The notes under the pieces are model-generated. The model was given only the letters and a program-made list of their open reading frames with translations, was not told the DNA's origin and ran no database searches. A DNA stretch of 64,000 bases, taken from NCBI GenBank assembly GCA_031308135.1, contig JAHLJT010008756.1:65254232-65318231 (forward strand), given 5' to 3'. Below are positions 21,120 through 34,600 of the stretch, piece by piece (positions within the stretch are counted from its first letter, which is position 1; each line of letters starts with the position of its first letter). The DNA comes from Acheta domesticus. Taxonomy: Eukaryota > Arthropoda > Insecta > Orthoptera > Gryllidae. The position numbers were made by a program, and so were the translations under genes.

Positions 21120-24100
21120 GTTGGTAAATAGGTGATTATTGAATTACACAAAGGAATTTCTATACTTTGTTATCTTGGGCAACTAATTTTCTTTTTCAGT
21201 TAAATTCATGTCTTGAGCGAGTACAGTACATTTATCGTTAAAAGTTTTCTAATGGCATAATTGGATAATCGCACTTGTGGCGAGCGTTTGTTGACAAAGA
21301 CAATTCCCTGGCCGCCACGAATGTGTAATTGTTGACAATTTTTTCATTCCCCGATGTTGTGCAGAATTTGTTCAACACGTAATTTAGATGATGGTGGATA
21401 AGCAATATGTATAACAAAACTAAGAAGTAATGAATTTGCTGGAAAATTTTTGCCCAAGAAACAAAATAGTTTTGTAATTAGAATGTATAAGTGATTAGGT
21501 TATCTTTAAAAAGTAGCTTTCTCGAATTTGATAAGACTTTACTCTATTGATCTTGAAATCTGTAGAGAAGTAGTTAAATATTGCTTTCCCTACTTATTTG
21601 GATGTGATTTAACTCTAGATTCTGTGGATTTTGTATTTCAAAAGATTTCCAGTCTTTATTTTAATTTTTACTTTACATCTGAATGGCACTGCTAGGGAAT
21701 GTTTTTGTATGATTACATCATATGTCATCATTATGTTACTGAAGTTTCTAGATAATTTCTTTCTCTCTTTTAAACTGTGAAGATTACTTTGCCCATATTG
21801 TGGATATTCATTTGTTGTTGAATAGTTGTTTGTTTTCAGGTTACTAAACAAAAAATGTTTGTGATAATGCGTTGATGGCAAATTACTGATACAGTAGTAC
21901 CAAAATAAATTTGTTGTGATTGTAGTTATGTACTCATTGTGTGTTCATTGGTGGGTCTACTTTTTCTACTTTTGTTTTCATAAGCCCAAAGAATATAATG
22001 TACATGTGGTAAATAAAAAAATTAAGTAGAGTTAATCAGTATTATCTGAGACACAAGTTTATTCCAATTCAGCAGCTTAAATGGATTCATTTCTTTCGGT
22101 GTTTAGAAAATGTTTTAAAGGTTATGTATTAATTTGGAAAATTGAAGAGGCTGTTTATCTAGTATTGTGATTAATGATAAATCAGAAACTTCTTTCAAAC
22201 ATTTGTGATGGCATATGCGAGTGAAATTGCGATTGCTTTGGATAACTTTGACTTGTTCTTCTAATTCATTACAATTATTCATTGAATTTTAAATTTTAAA
22301 GCATATCTAATAGCATTAATTATTGCTGAACGAGGCTGATTTATCTCGAATTTGTTTTGCAGTGGACAAATACATATCATCTCTTCAGATCGAGATGACA
22401 GTGATGATGAATTTGTAGCAGCTGTGAGTCCTCCTAAAATAGAAACTCAACCAAACACTCGAAAGTTGGATGTAAGTAGCTTTTATAATCAAATAAATAG
22501 AGCTAATGGTACTCCAAATAAGGAATTTAGTTAATATACAGAAGGATGGCGTATTCTTATTGATAGTTACTTAAAATTTTGTGCTGCTAAATAATACACT
22601 TTAGGAATAATTAGAAATCGTATATTTCAGTATAATATTTAAAATAACAATCGGAAAAGATTATTTATGTAATTATCTTACACTTGTAAATATTGCCCTT
22701 TTTTTAAATAAGTCGCACAGTGGAGCTTTGCAATTCCACTCTCCCCATTGAATGGACATTTGTGATATGAAACAAATGATAAATATTGTTTGTAACAACA
22801 TCATGTTTTCTCAGTTATTATTGTGTGTATTAGAAGTTTTCCCGTAAGTGCTGTTGCCTTAGTCTTTGTTTTTTTTGTTATATCCTGAAAATGTGAAAAT
22901 ATCTCCATGCTGGAAACAAACTGCAGACATCTCTGAAAGGCTATAAACTTTGCATTGCATTTTCTAACCATCTGTGTAAATAAAATTGGGGGATCTGTCT
23001 GTGATTTCAAAATAAATGCCTTTTTATAATCTCATATATTTAGGTGTTACGAAAACAATTTAATTCTTCTTGCAATATTTGTTTGACTGGGTTATAATCT
23101 GAAACAGCTGAACAGATTTCAATATGCTTCTGTGGGGATTTTGTAAAAATTACTCCACCCTTTCCTACAACTTAAAGCAAAGTTTAAATGTTCACTCTTT
23201 CAGTTTTTTCAAAATATCTCAAATTTCACCAAAGTGAATACAATGTTTATGAAAGCTCACAAAATTTCCTAATAAATACATTTTCATTAGTTCTAATAAT
23301 GCAATTAGTCTTTAACCCATATATTCCCAGAATTTAATATACCCAAATTTTTGTTATATGAGCCTGATTGTGACAAGATCATTATTTTACAGAATAATTG
23401 ACTATCCTAATTTACAACAATGTGTTAAAATATTGAAGTACAAAAGTTATTTTTGGCAGGATTTCCTGCCAGTGGGAAGATGTGGTATCAAAATAAGCAA
23501 AAGCACCAAAATTTTATGAACAAACATATTTGTACTTTTGGATTGTTGGAATGCTTGTATCTGCTATTTCAAGAATGAAATAAATTGCTATGCCTTTACT
23601 GTTGATGCACAAGTCCCCAGTTGAAGAATGGCTGCCACTTGTACTTCTTTGGTCTTATTTTTATGCAGTATCGTGATGTAAACTGATTGTGAGCCCTCAT
23701 ATGTTTATTATAATCAGCGATTGGTGATGGTTGAGGCACTTCAATTTTTCTTTTCTTTTGGGAACTCCATCTAACAGCTTTGCACAATGTACTGGCAGAA
23801 CAACAGTTAGTTGCAACAGTTACTGCTCTATTAGCATTCCATCTAACCAATAAAATATCCTCGGTTACAATGATATTGTATGTCCCCTTTCTTTCTTTTC
23901 CATTTCTTTTCTTGTGCACAGTAGTACACCTATTAGCCTATTTTCCCTAACTGTTCCTGTAGCACCAATGCCTTTTCTGGAGAGATCTTCCAGTAGAGTG
24001 ATGGAGGCGAAAAAATTGTCAAAAAAATTAGTGACAGCTTTCTCTTACATAGCACTATTCTGTCAATCTGATAACAACGTCATAACCTTGTCCTTTGCCA

Positions 24101-27100
24101 GTTGCTGTGATCTCTGTGTTCGATCCACAAGAGGGTTCTGCATGAATCAAGTACCCATTGTTCATATAGAAGGATCAAAGTTTGAAGTCAAATGACACAG
24201 GTTTTCCACGAATGAATTATTTGGTACCATGTGTACCATAATATGGAATGATTGTTCTTCTGTACTTATATTCTCAGAAACGCCCATAATTTTAAAGGTT
24301 TCATTCAAATGTTGAAAAAATAGACATGCACTGTAATATGTATTAGAATTTATTTTCATGTTATTGGCAAAATGTATACACCTCATGTCATCAAGCATGT
24401 TCTTTCTCATTGTGTCTTTGACCAGTTCATTATGGGTGTCTGGGAAACTGCTCCTATACAAATGACGTTGAGGAAGACTGTTGTAGCATGACAACAAAAG
24501 TATCTCAATAAACCCTGGAATTGTTTCCTTCTATTGTTAAGTTTTATAGTGTTTACACATCTATTGTTAAGTTTTTCTGAAAAGCGTAGCGATTGCTCTC
24601 CTCCAAAATCAAGCCAATTAGTTCTATAGGAAACTTAAAAGAAAAGTAATCTAAAGATGCTTTAAGTTCTTCTTTCAAAAAATCGAGTACATTTGGGTGA
24701 TAAGTAGACACATGAGTATTATGAAGTGTAGAAAAACAGGTTTAGATAATATTCCAATATTAGAAATTAATCATTACTTTCATATAATGAAAATAAAGTT
24801 ATCTTTCCTAACGTCTCGAACTCATTTTGAAACACGAAATCAGGAGACAAACTTCTCACGACGAGTTCAAAACAACAAATGTGTGAAAGTCGTAAGAATC
24901 ATGTTTATCGCACTTGCCCAACACTGTTGTTATCATATTTCACAACAATAGGTGTGCAACTGCAATTCTGAATAAAAAAACAACAACAGAATCATGAGTC
25001 AGGAGCACCTGGCAGGAAATCCTGCCAACAGAAAGATTTGGGTTAAGTGATTGAAGATCAAAAATGTTGCTGGTGGAAGATGCTACAAAGCCTCAGTTTA
25101 CAACTCCCCGTAGGAACAATGATATCATAGCAAACATGGTAGGGCAGGGTAAGGAGGGACAGAGTGAGATCAGGCAGGATGAGACAGGGCGGTCAACAGT
25201 GGAGCTGGGTGAGGCAGAGAATGATTGGATGGCCATAAAAGAAAGACAGACTATGAAATCCATTCATTCATAGTCCAATAATTGTTTGTTATTGATAAAC
25301 ATATTGGCAATGCTAGGTACTTCAGCTAGACTATTATATAAAAGTGGAGTTGTTTACAATGGTACATATTACTTTTAGTGAAGTTTGCATTGAAATTAGT
25401 TTGTTCCAGAGATTACCCTGAACAAACAAGACAAAGAAGGCAAAAATTATAAAAACAATTGAATTGGTTTTTACTTCCTCTTAATAAACATGAGAGTATA
25501 AAAATGCAGTACTTTGAAATTACAGTCAGGCACTCCAGTTTTTTATATACATGTTTTAGAAGTCTGTAACAACTTAAATAATCACTAATCAGTTGCTCGG
25601 TTAATGACCCCCACCTCCGTAGATTTCTCATGTTGCTTGTTCCATTGAGCAAATATTGATATGACCCTGTGTCGTGCTTGTGAAGGATAAGATGTAGCTT
25701 TTTTTCCCCTCCCAAATATCACGTACAGTTTTTTCTGAATTTTGACTTGAAATAAATGGATCAGGTATTGTGAATGCGTAAATTTTGTAATATTTCTTAT
25801 AGTCCAGTCGGTACTGAAAAATGGGGGCCATAAAAACTTTTTCTTTCAGTATGTTGTTTGTAATTGGGCATTAGTTACGTTTACGACTTCCCTGACCATG
25901 TGCTAATTCCGGGAGGCCCGAAAAACCGATATTTTTTCTGATTTGTTTTGTTTGTTTTTGTTTAGCTCATTCACCTTAAGTCGCATGGAAAACTTTTTCC
26001 AATGAATTTTAAAGAGGATGAAATTTCCTACAAGCTTTTTTAATTTTTTTTCCAATTATTACAATGGGTACGCCATTAGTTAGTTATGAGGCAATGTTTA
26101 CACCAGCGACGAAATAAATGATAGTATTATATTTAATGACTATTATATTTATTATAGGTTGATTATAATCTCTGAAAAATGTGTATGTTTGCACGCATTT
26201 TTGAGAATTGAAAAAATTACTTTTTTTTTTCTTCAAAAATCTGATTGCTTGGTAATTCGTTTCGTTTCGAAAAAAATGTTTCATACAGAAGTTTATAAAA
26301 ATGTTTCATACAAAAAGGAATTTTATTCACTTTAAAATTCATTTGAAACATTTTCTACGTGACTTAAAGAGCTGTAGATAAAAAAACCTAAACACGCCAG
26401 AAAAAAATATCGTTTTTTCTGACCTCCGGGAGTTAGCACATGGCCTGGATGGTCAAAAACTTGAGGTTTTGACTAGTGCCTGGGTACACGCAACATACTC
26501 AAAGAAAAATGTTTTATGAGCTGTTTCCAGGTAAAATGTGCATACTGACTAGACTATACGCATTTATTATCAAATAGAAAGACTAATTTTTTTGATAGAC
26601 TATCGTAAGAATGCAAGTCAAAGTCTTATTTTAAATGGAGCGGAAAAACTGTTTCAGTTCGTATTTTGAATGTTAAAAATATTTGCAATGTGCAGAAAAA
26701 TAAGGGTGTTTTAGAGTGGGAGTTGAGTTGTACACTTTTTACGAGACACAGATATCAAGTTGATGTTAACAAAAATGAAGGTCTCGTTTTTGCCAAAAAA
26801 TAACTTGTACTCTTATGATCGCCCATCAAAGAATTAAAATTCATAGAACTTCACATGGAGATTTAATTTTTAATATATTTCAAGATTTTGCCTGTTTATG
26901 ACCATCCCTGCTATGAAGTGGGATAATCAGGAGGCGAACCTTTAGAAATCTATTAGAACAAGGTTGTCCAACTGGCGGCTTGCGATGTCATTTATTGTGG
27001 CCCGCGAAAGGCGTTTAGTCAAACGTGAAAGTCCCTTTCATCCATGTCGGACGAGAATATTAGGCACATAGCGCACGCCACCTGTTGGAGTCTATATCCC

Positions 27101-28457
27101 TTAACTTAAAAACCAGATGAAGTGTAGATTTAAGGATTTTTGTCTAGTGAATTCAGAAATTCAAACTCATCCTATTGTTTCACTGCGTTATGCATTGAAT
27201 GGCCCGATATCACGCATGGTTCCATGCCCCCTCCCCGTATCAGAGCAGCCGTGCGAGACGCCGAGATCAACGATACGGGGAAGTCAGGTGTGGGTTGTCC
27301 GAATAATGAAAATATGGCCCGCGACCATGTTATACTGCGATTTTCTGAACTTTGCCCCTGACAGGAATAAGCTGTTAACGCTTTCATCCAATCGGGAGCT
27401 TAAATGTCACCATAGTGACATTAAGCTCCCGATTGGATGGCAGCGAAACAGCTGATTCCTGTCAGGGGGCAAAGTTTTGAAAATCGCAGTGTATAAGTTT
27501 TAGATTTGGCCCTAGGCCTTGGAAGTGGGACAACCCTGTAATAGAATATCTAAATAGTGGTGCAACAAAATGGCACAGACTTTCCCGTATTAGTTTTCTA
27601 TTTCGTTAGGCTTGGGCTAGCTATTTGGAATTGCCACATACTCGTGTCAGCTGTCCTCTATCGCCGCCCATAGTACACTTTTTAAACATTTTCTTAATTT
27701 TTCTGTTTCCTAATGGTAGAACGGAAATATTAATTTTAGAACATTAAAGAACACTAAAATCTCGTTCTAAATGGAATTTTCTTTTAAAAAAATTGGAGCT
27801 GTTTTAAAGTAAATGGCGTTCAAGCGCTACTAAAAATGCGAAAATTGAAGCTCTTTTTCACTGAAAATTTTTGAGTTGTCGAAAAACTTCATTTGAAGCC
27901 CGTTAACTCACAAATACGACAGTGTTTACGAATTGCTGGTAATGTGCATATTAAAGCTGTGAGAGATCTTTCAAAAAAATTACGTGTGTAATTTTTGCAA
28001 AAACAAAAAAATACCCCAAATTGAACTTCACGTCGTATTAAAGAGCGTAATTAGGTGTATCCGTTCGAAATGTTTGAAGAAAAAATTTGGAGCCATTTAT
28101 TTGAAAATGGCGTTTGAGTAATCAAAAAACACTCATCAAAAAACAGGTCTTCAAATAAGGTCTTGTTGAATGTTTCCAAAATGTGCGTATTTGTGGAGTA
28201 ATTGGGTGTCAAAATTAGTCACCTAATGTTATTCTTTATATTTAGGACGATTATAAAGCAAATAGGATTCGACGAGAAAGCAAATAGGATTCATCGAACA
28301 AAAATAGTATTTTATAATAATTTATAAAAAATGTTAAATTTATTAAAAATTGTAAATTTACAATTTACAAGTTGTATTCTCAATGTAAGATGAATTACTT
28401 TCAAGCAATCCGCAAAGCTACTTCAAAAGTACATTGTTGGCTTACTACGAGAGTGTG

Positions 28458-28542
<85 letters not shown>

Positions 28543-28557
28543 TTGTGTGTGTGTGTT

Positions 28558-28607
<50 letters not shown>

Positions 28608-31600
28608 GTATTTTTTACTGCGGTGTGAGTTTCACGTTAACGTGATTCATCGTCATAATAAAATAGCTTCATTTTCATTCGAATTTCAGACTAAATTCTC
28701 AGGTATATAATTTCTAAATGTGTGCATTTAGAAAGAATGCGCTTTGTAAAACGAAGAAAGCAATATTTATTTCTGTCTTCTCCAGAATAACGCGAACAAC
28801 TCTCCATTTCTTTTATTTGTTTATTAATAAAAGTTGCGTAAATGCACCTGGTTGCGAGAGGGGCCCTGGGAAGGCCCAGGCTGAGCGCTAACGTGCCTTT
28901 GAAAGGAGGCGTGCGGCTTAGGAAACTTTTCTGCTCAAAATAGGCCCCTAATCGTGTGACGACCGCCACCTCATTCTAGCTGCCTCCTTGGGCCCTTCAT
29001 TATAGAGAAAGTGAACCTGTTTTGTGAAAGACATAATTGGCAAAGTACGTGAATGTGCTTCCGTTCTTCTGTGAATGGAGTTGGGGTGCAGGTTCCGACA
29101 TACTACATTGCTGTATGTGCATTAATACATAAATCGTAGATTTCTGCTGGTTTTTTTCGGTATAATAATTATTTAGATCGCGTAATCAATCGCAAAATTC
29201 TGTTCACCAGGTGTTCAGGTTTATTGAGTGTTATTGGGACTACAGTACCGGCAGCGTATAAACGATTCGGACACTTCTCTCGCCACGTGCTACGGTGCGT
29301 CGTGTGACCTGAAGCAATCAGCTTGCGAGGATTTGTTTACTTTCTCACAGCCGGGGTTAAGCGTTGCGGCTCGTCTGACTCGCACGCAGTCGCGGAGGCG
29401 ATAAGGTTCTGCTGTGGTGAAGGTAATGAACATGATATCAAGACGTGTGATAGCCTCTCGGTAAGAGGTAATGATTGGAGATTTCATTTATCTGTCGTGT
29501 AGGTGGAATCATGTGCTTAGTAATGTGTGGCAACAGCGCGTCGAACTGTCAGAGGCGCTTGTACGCTGCCGGTACTGTAGAGTCACATTCTTTTAAGCGT
29601 CCATTACGCTATTCCAGGACAAAGTTTAGTTAAAACTACTGGTGCTGTAACAGCTCGTACTTTCTCGCCATTGGTAAATGTTTTGTAATACTATTTATAC
29701 TACAATTTCTCTCCGAATTAACAAATCTCAGTCATCGTTTTTTACCAACATTTGAAACCATAGAACATTTGGTGCAAAAAATAAGCATTATGCGGGAAAG
29801 TAAAATAATTAAATGTTAAGTAATAACACGATACTGATGATATCGTTGGCAAACAAATGCAAATAGAAAAATATACATTAGTAGTTATTAAACACTATGG
29901 CATTGTAATATTCTACAAATATATAAAAGTATTAGTTTATATTACCGCCAACGAAAGGCGGCCGTCATTATCGCCTTATCAGTACGGCGTTACAACAATA
30001 GGTTACAACAACCAACAATGACCGCTCATCTATTCGTTTTCACATTTAACACAAAGGACGCAATTTAAAATGAAATAACAAATATAATAAATAATGCTAA
30101 AATTAAATATGAAATAATATACAAATTTGAACTTACTGCATGTATTGGAAGCAGGCGACTGAAGGCTAGCAATCTTTATTTCATACTAGGAAACTCCGGC
30201 AGACGTTCTGCCCTTCATCTCCCTCATTCCCCTCCCATCTCAGTTTCTCAGTCTTTCCCACCCTTCCTCACATTCGCCCTGTCTCTGTCTGTGTGTGTCT
30301 CTCTTCCGCTCTCTGTCCCTCTCATTCACATTTACTTACAGATTCTGCACATCTCTGAGCAGGTGAGGTAATATCGGGAAGCGCCAGACCAGCAAAAATG
30401 TAATAGAATGTTCAAAAAGAGCTCACCTTGTATATTACGGTGTGAGAAACGTTGTTTTGAGGCCTTGAGCCTCAAAATTTTAGTTTTTAAGGCGCTAGAA
30501 CGCAACGTTTTAGGAGTTATTTAACGAAATATATTCAAAATGCTGCCGAGTGCGTTGCGGGTTGCATTTGGCGTGAATGTTTTGTTTTGTTCTACAGCGC
30601 CACGTAGTGGAGTTACAACAGAATTAACAGCACAGAAACCTGGTTAAAAAAAAGTAGAAGTGCCGACTTTCATGTAGATCGATCGTACGGTGTCAGAGTT
30701 TACCTCTTATTTATATACAGGGTGTTTGGGGAGGAAACGTCTAAACTTGGAAAATAAGCTCTTAAGACAATTATAAGTGTATTTTCTCTAATAAACTATG
30801 TGCATATTCCGATACATCAGTATTGGTGATACATCAGTATTTTTAAAGACATTTCTGGTAAAAATAAAGTTGATGAAAAGGTATTTCTATACCTGTATAA
30901 ATATTTGTTATAATTTCTGTATTCGATCCTTCTCTAAATCAACTCAAATTTTCTCATCACAAGTTTCCAGAAATTTCAAAACTTGCTTTTAGTATCTTTC
31001 GTTGAAGATGTTATTCCGAACATTTGACCTACAAAAAAGGAATTGTAGTTGACTGCTCCATTTTGGGAACAATGGAAATAAATTGGTTGAGCGTCCCGGT
31101 ATAGTAAAGATAACGAAACCGAATATAAATAAATTTATCGATAAATTTCTGCTCCAGCCCCTCGTATCTTTTCTCTAGTCTAACTTCAATATTAACCCAA
31201 GATATGAAGGTACCGTTCTATTGAATTGTCCTCCGTAAGAAAGTGTCCATTATATTAAGAATTTTAATATTATATAAAAGTAATAAAAGAATCAGACCAT
31301 GAATTTGTTGAGTTTTATTTTACTCATGTGTCAGATACAATAGTAACTAGTTTTACTTAAACTTTTTAAAATCAAATTTTCGAAGTAGTTTCCATGTTTC
31401 CGGCCTCATTAACTTCTATTTTTGATAAAAAGAAAAAAAGCATTATTCAACTTTTCAACTTAATCATCTTTCACTCCTACGCACTTTTCACAACGCTCGC
31501 TCCCAAATTACGCAGTAGGACGCTAGAATTGGTACATTATTTCATTTTATTATTTATTATATTTATATTTCTGTTATTTCATTTTAAATTTCGTTCTTTG

Positions 31601-34600
31601 ATTGTGTTAAATGTGAAAACAGATGAGCGATCATTGTCGGTCGTTGTAACGCCGCGCTGATACGGTGACAATGACGGCTGTGTTTTGTTCGCGGTAACAT
31701 AAACTAATACTTCTATGTATTTGTAGCATGTTACAACACCATAGTGTATAATAAAGCTATACTATATGTTCGTGAATACACCAATGCGTACCACAATGTA
31801 TGCAATGCCAGAAATATAGTTTTACTTTCTCCCGCTTTTTCATTTAAAGTTTTAAATTTAAAAAATCTATTTCTTGAAACTATTTAATTTTCGCACCAAA
31901 TGTTCTTCGATTTCAAATGAGTTTTACAAAAAATGACTGAGATGAGTTAATATGGAGAGAAATTGTGGTATAAATAGTATTGCATAACCATTACTAATAA
32001 CGGGAAAGTACGTGCTGTTTTAGCACCACTAGTTTAAATAATGTTCGTAAGCGTACTATCAACTTCTCAAATGGTTTCCAAGTTCGGCACTGTCCATGTG
32101 ATGTCTTTTGTAACCCTGTTAATGTTTCTACTTATCGTCCGAATAAATTTCCAACTTATCCCGGAATGTCTCTGATTATCTGATACTTCATGTATCAGAT
32201 TTTTCTTCCCAGCTACGAAACTATCCTAACAGAAACCCTTCGGAAAATACGAAGTCTCTCTAACTTAAATCAAACAATTTTACTTTAGCACAATTATAAT
32301 TTACTATTAATACTACTTTCGAACTTTGATTCTACACCATGCCTATCTACAAAAATTAACAATCAAATATTCAACTCGCTATCTTTTACTCATAACCCAG
32401 ATTATACTAAAGACTAACATCCAAACATACCAATTATTAGGTATTTTCGGCTCCGCCGCTTTCATGAGTGAGTATATTTACTTTTTGCGTAACCACGACT
32501 TCCTACTTCACATTTATAGCACCTCATGACCAGGGCCATCTTTAGGCACAGGCAGACGAGGCTCGTGCCTCAGGGCCCCCACAGATAATAAAAAATATAT
32601 AACAAAACTGAACTAGCGTGCGAAACTACGTAAAGTATCATTGACAAATGCTTAGTTTGTTTTTTACTTAGATCATATTATGTAAATATTGCTTGTGTTG
32701 TTATTTAATCATATTTTATTATGTTACTATTGTTAGAGTTATTAGTAAAATATTACTATAGAAAATACAGAGATTAAAGATACTATTTCATTCCGTTTAT
32801 CTAGTTTTTTTACAAATCCTTCCTTACCTTAAAAAGAGGAATCAAAATGCTTATTAACTGTGTAATATTCAATTTTTAATAACTTATCATCGCCAGAACG
32901 TAATTTGTTGAACTAAGAATTAGGGGCCCCGAAATCTCTGAGTGCCTCGGGTACTTTCAAACCCAAAGACGGCCCTGCTCATGACCATCGGGCCGTGTAA
33001 CAACATGCCGCTCTGACATTAAGCATGGAATCTTTATATTTATTGATTCGTTGGCCTTACAACGTCTATTCTTTGGGATGCTCAATGTTCTGTATGCGTA
33101 CCATCGCTCGTTACTGCACACTTGATGCAAGTACTTTCATGCAAAATATCGCGGGGTATTTTGGTATATCATACAGGGGACCCCAAGACGTGTATTTTCG
33201 TTGAAATCTCGAACCGATTTTCCGCAGTATTAAATAACTTTCCCTATACTATGTTTATTACTCCGTATATACGTATGTGGTGTCAACGGAAGCAGAAATC
33301 TTTATATTTTGGTATTCCAATGGCGTGGAGAGAATAGAAAAATAATGTAAACGACGTTACTTTTGCTTGGGGAAAGTGTACGGACATAAGAAAATATTCG
33401 TTTGTTCACTGGGTGTATCTTGAAACTTTCGTAAATGTAGAGTTTTGTTTATCAGACTTTTCTTTGAAATTTCAAAAACATCTTACGTGCTAGAGAAAAA
33501 TGGATTTCAGATCTGTCAAATATTCAAATGAATTCACATCACCAGTCAGAACGAAAAGCGCCGATTTTCCCCCCTTATCTTTCTTCCGCAACCGTGTGTA
33601 ATTAATGTATCATCTCAGTCTGAATTTCCCGTAAATCTGTTGCAGCGCAAACAATGGCCCGCTACCAGCGCGAAACCGTTTGTGTAGGTTTGCCAAACAC
33701 AGAGCGATTTCTTTGCTTTCCGAGAGCTTCGCGAGAAAGTTGAAGTGGTGTCTTACCTTGAAAATGTAACCGCACTTTCGGTGATACATTAATTTGGTGA
33801 ACACATATTGTGTGTCGGAAAAAAGCTCCGTCATTCGCTCTCTGTCTTTTAAGTTTCAAGCTCGTGATTTATTTACGATTTATTTTTATTATTATTCTGG
33901 TAATCAAAACGTGGACTTCTCGAAATATTCAGCAATTTAAACGTGTCCATATCTCTTAGATTCGAGATAACAAGATTCTGTTGAAATGTGGTCCATGAGA
34001 TCAAAAAAAAGTCATGAGAACCAGCTTCTGGTGAGAGGAATTCGAATGACTTGGAGTTCTTTGGCCAGGAATCCTGACTTCTCGTGGTCAGCCGGCTACC
34101 GCTGTACTAGAATGTTCGGCCGACGAAAGTGTTCTGGTTTCGTGTCCATCGCTCCTTGGAGATGACATGGCGATTGTTAGACCCAGTACGGAATCACGAC
34201 TCGCCAGACAACAAAAACTGAGTCAATTCGAAACGCATGTTTTTCCACGGGGCGCTGCAGTGTCGTGATATCAACAAGTGGTATTAGTACGTATGAGACA
34301 CCTCGACAAAAGCGACCGATGACAATTCGAACAATATCGAGCATCATTTTGCTGTTTGCGCGACCCGTTGCACTTGCATTGCTTGGTTGCATTCTATCGT
34401 AGGGGATGTTAAGAAGGAACAACGATCGTTCTGTGGTGGTGTGCGTGCGCGCGCGCGCGTGTGCGTGCGTGCGTGTGTGTGTGTGTGTCGTGGACGGCTT
34501 TAGCTTATAGCCTTCATAAGATTTTCTGTTTTCTGAAAAGTGATGGCAGTCCTCATCCCATTGGCGAAATTACACTTTATATTCACCATTTGCTTGGTCT

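Noticed and set aside
28372..28710. Cys-Val-rich frames
   Set aside because: Translation of the GT microsatellite.
33610..33859. Overlapping 74- and 65-codon minus-strand frames
   Set aside because: Short, overlapping in different frames, no homology and no splice support.
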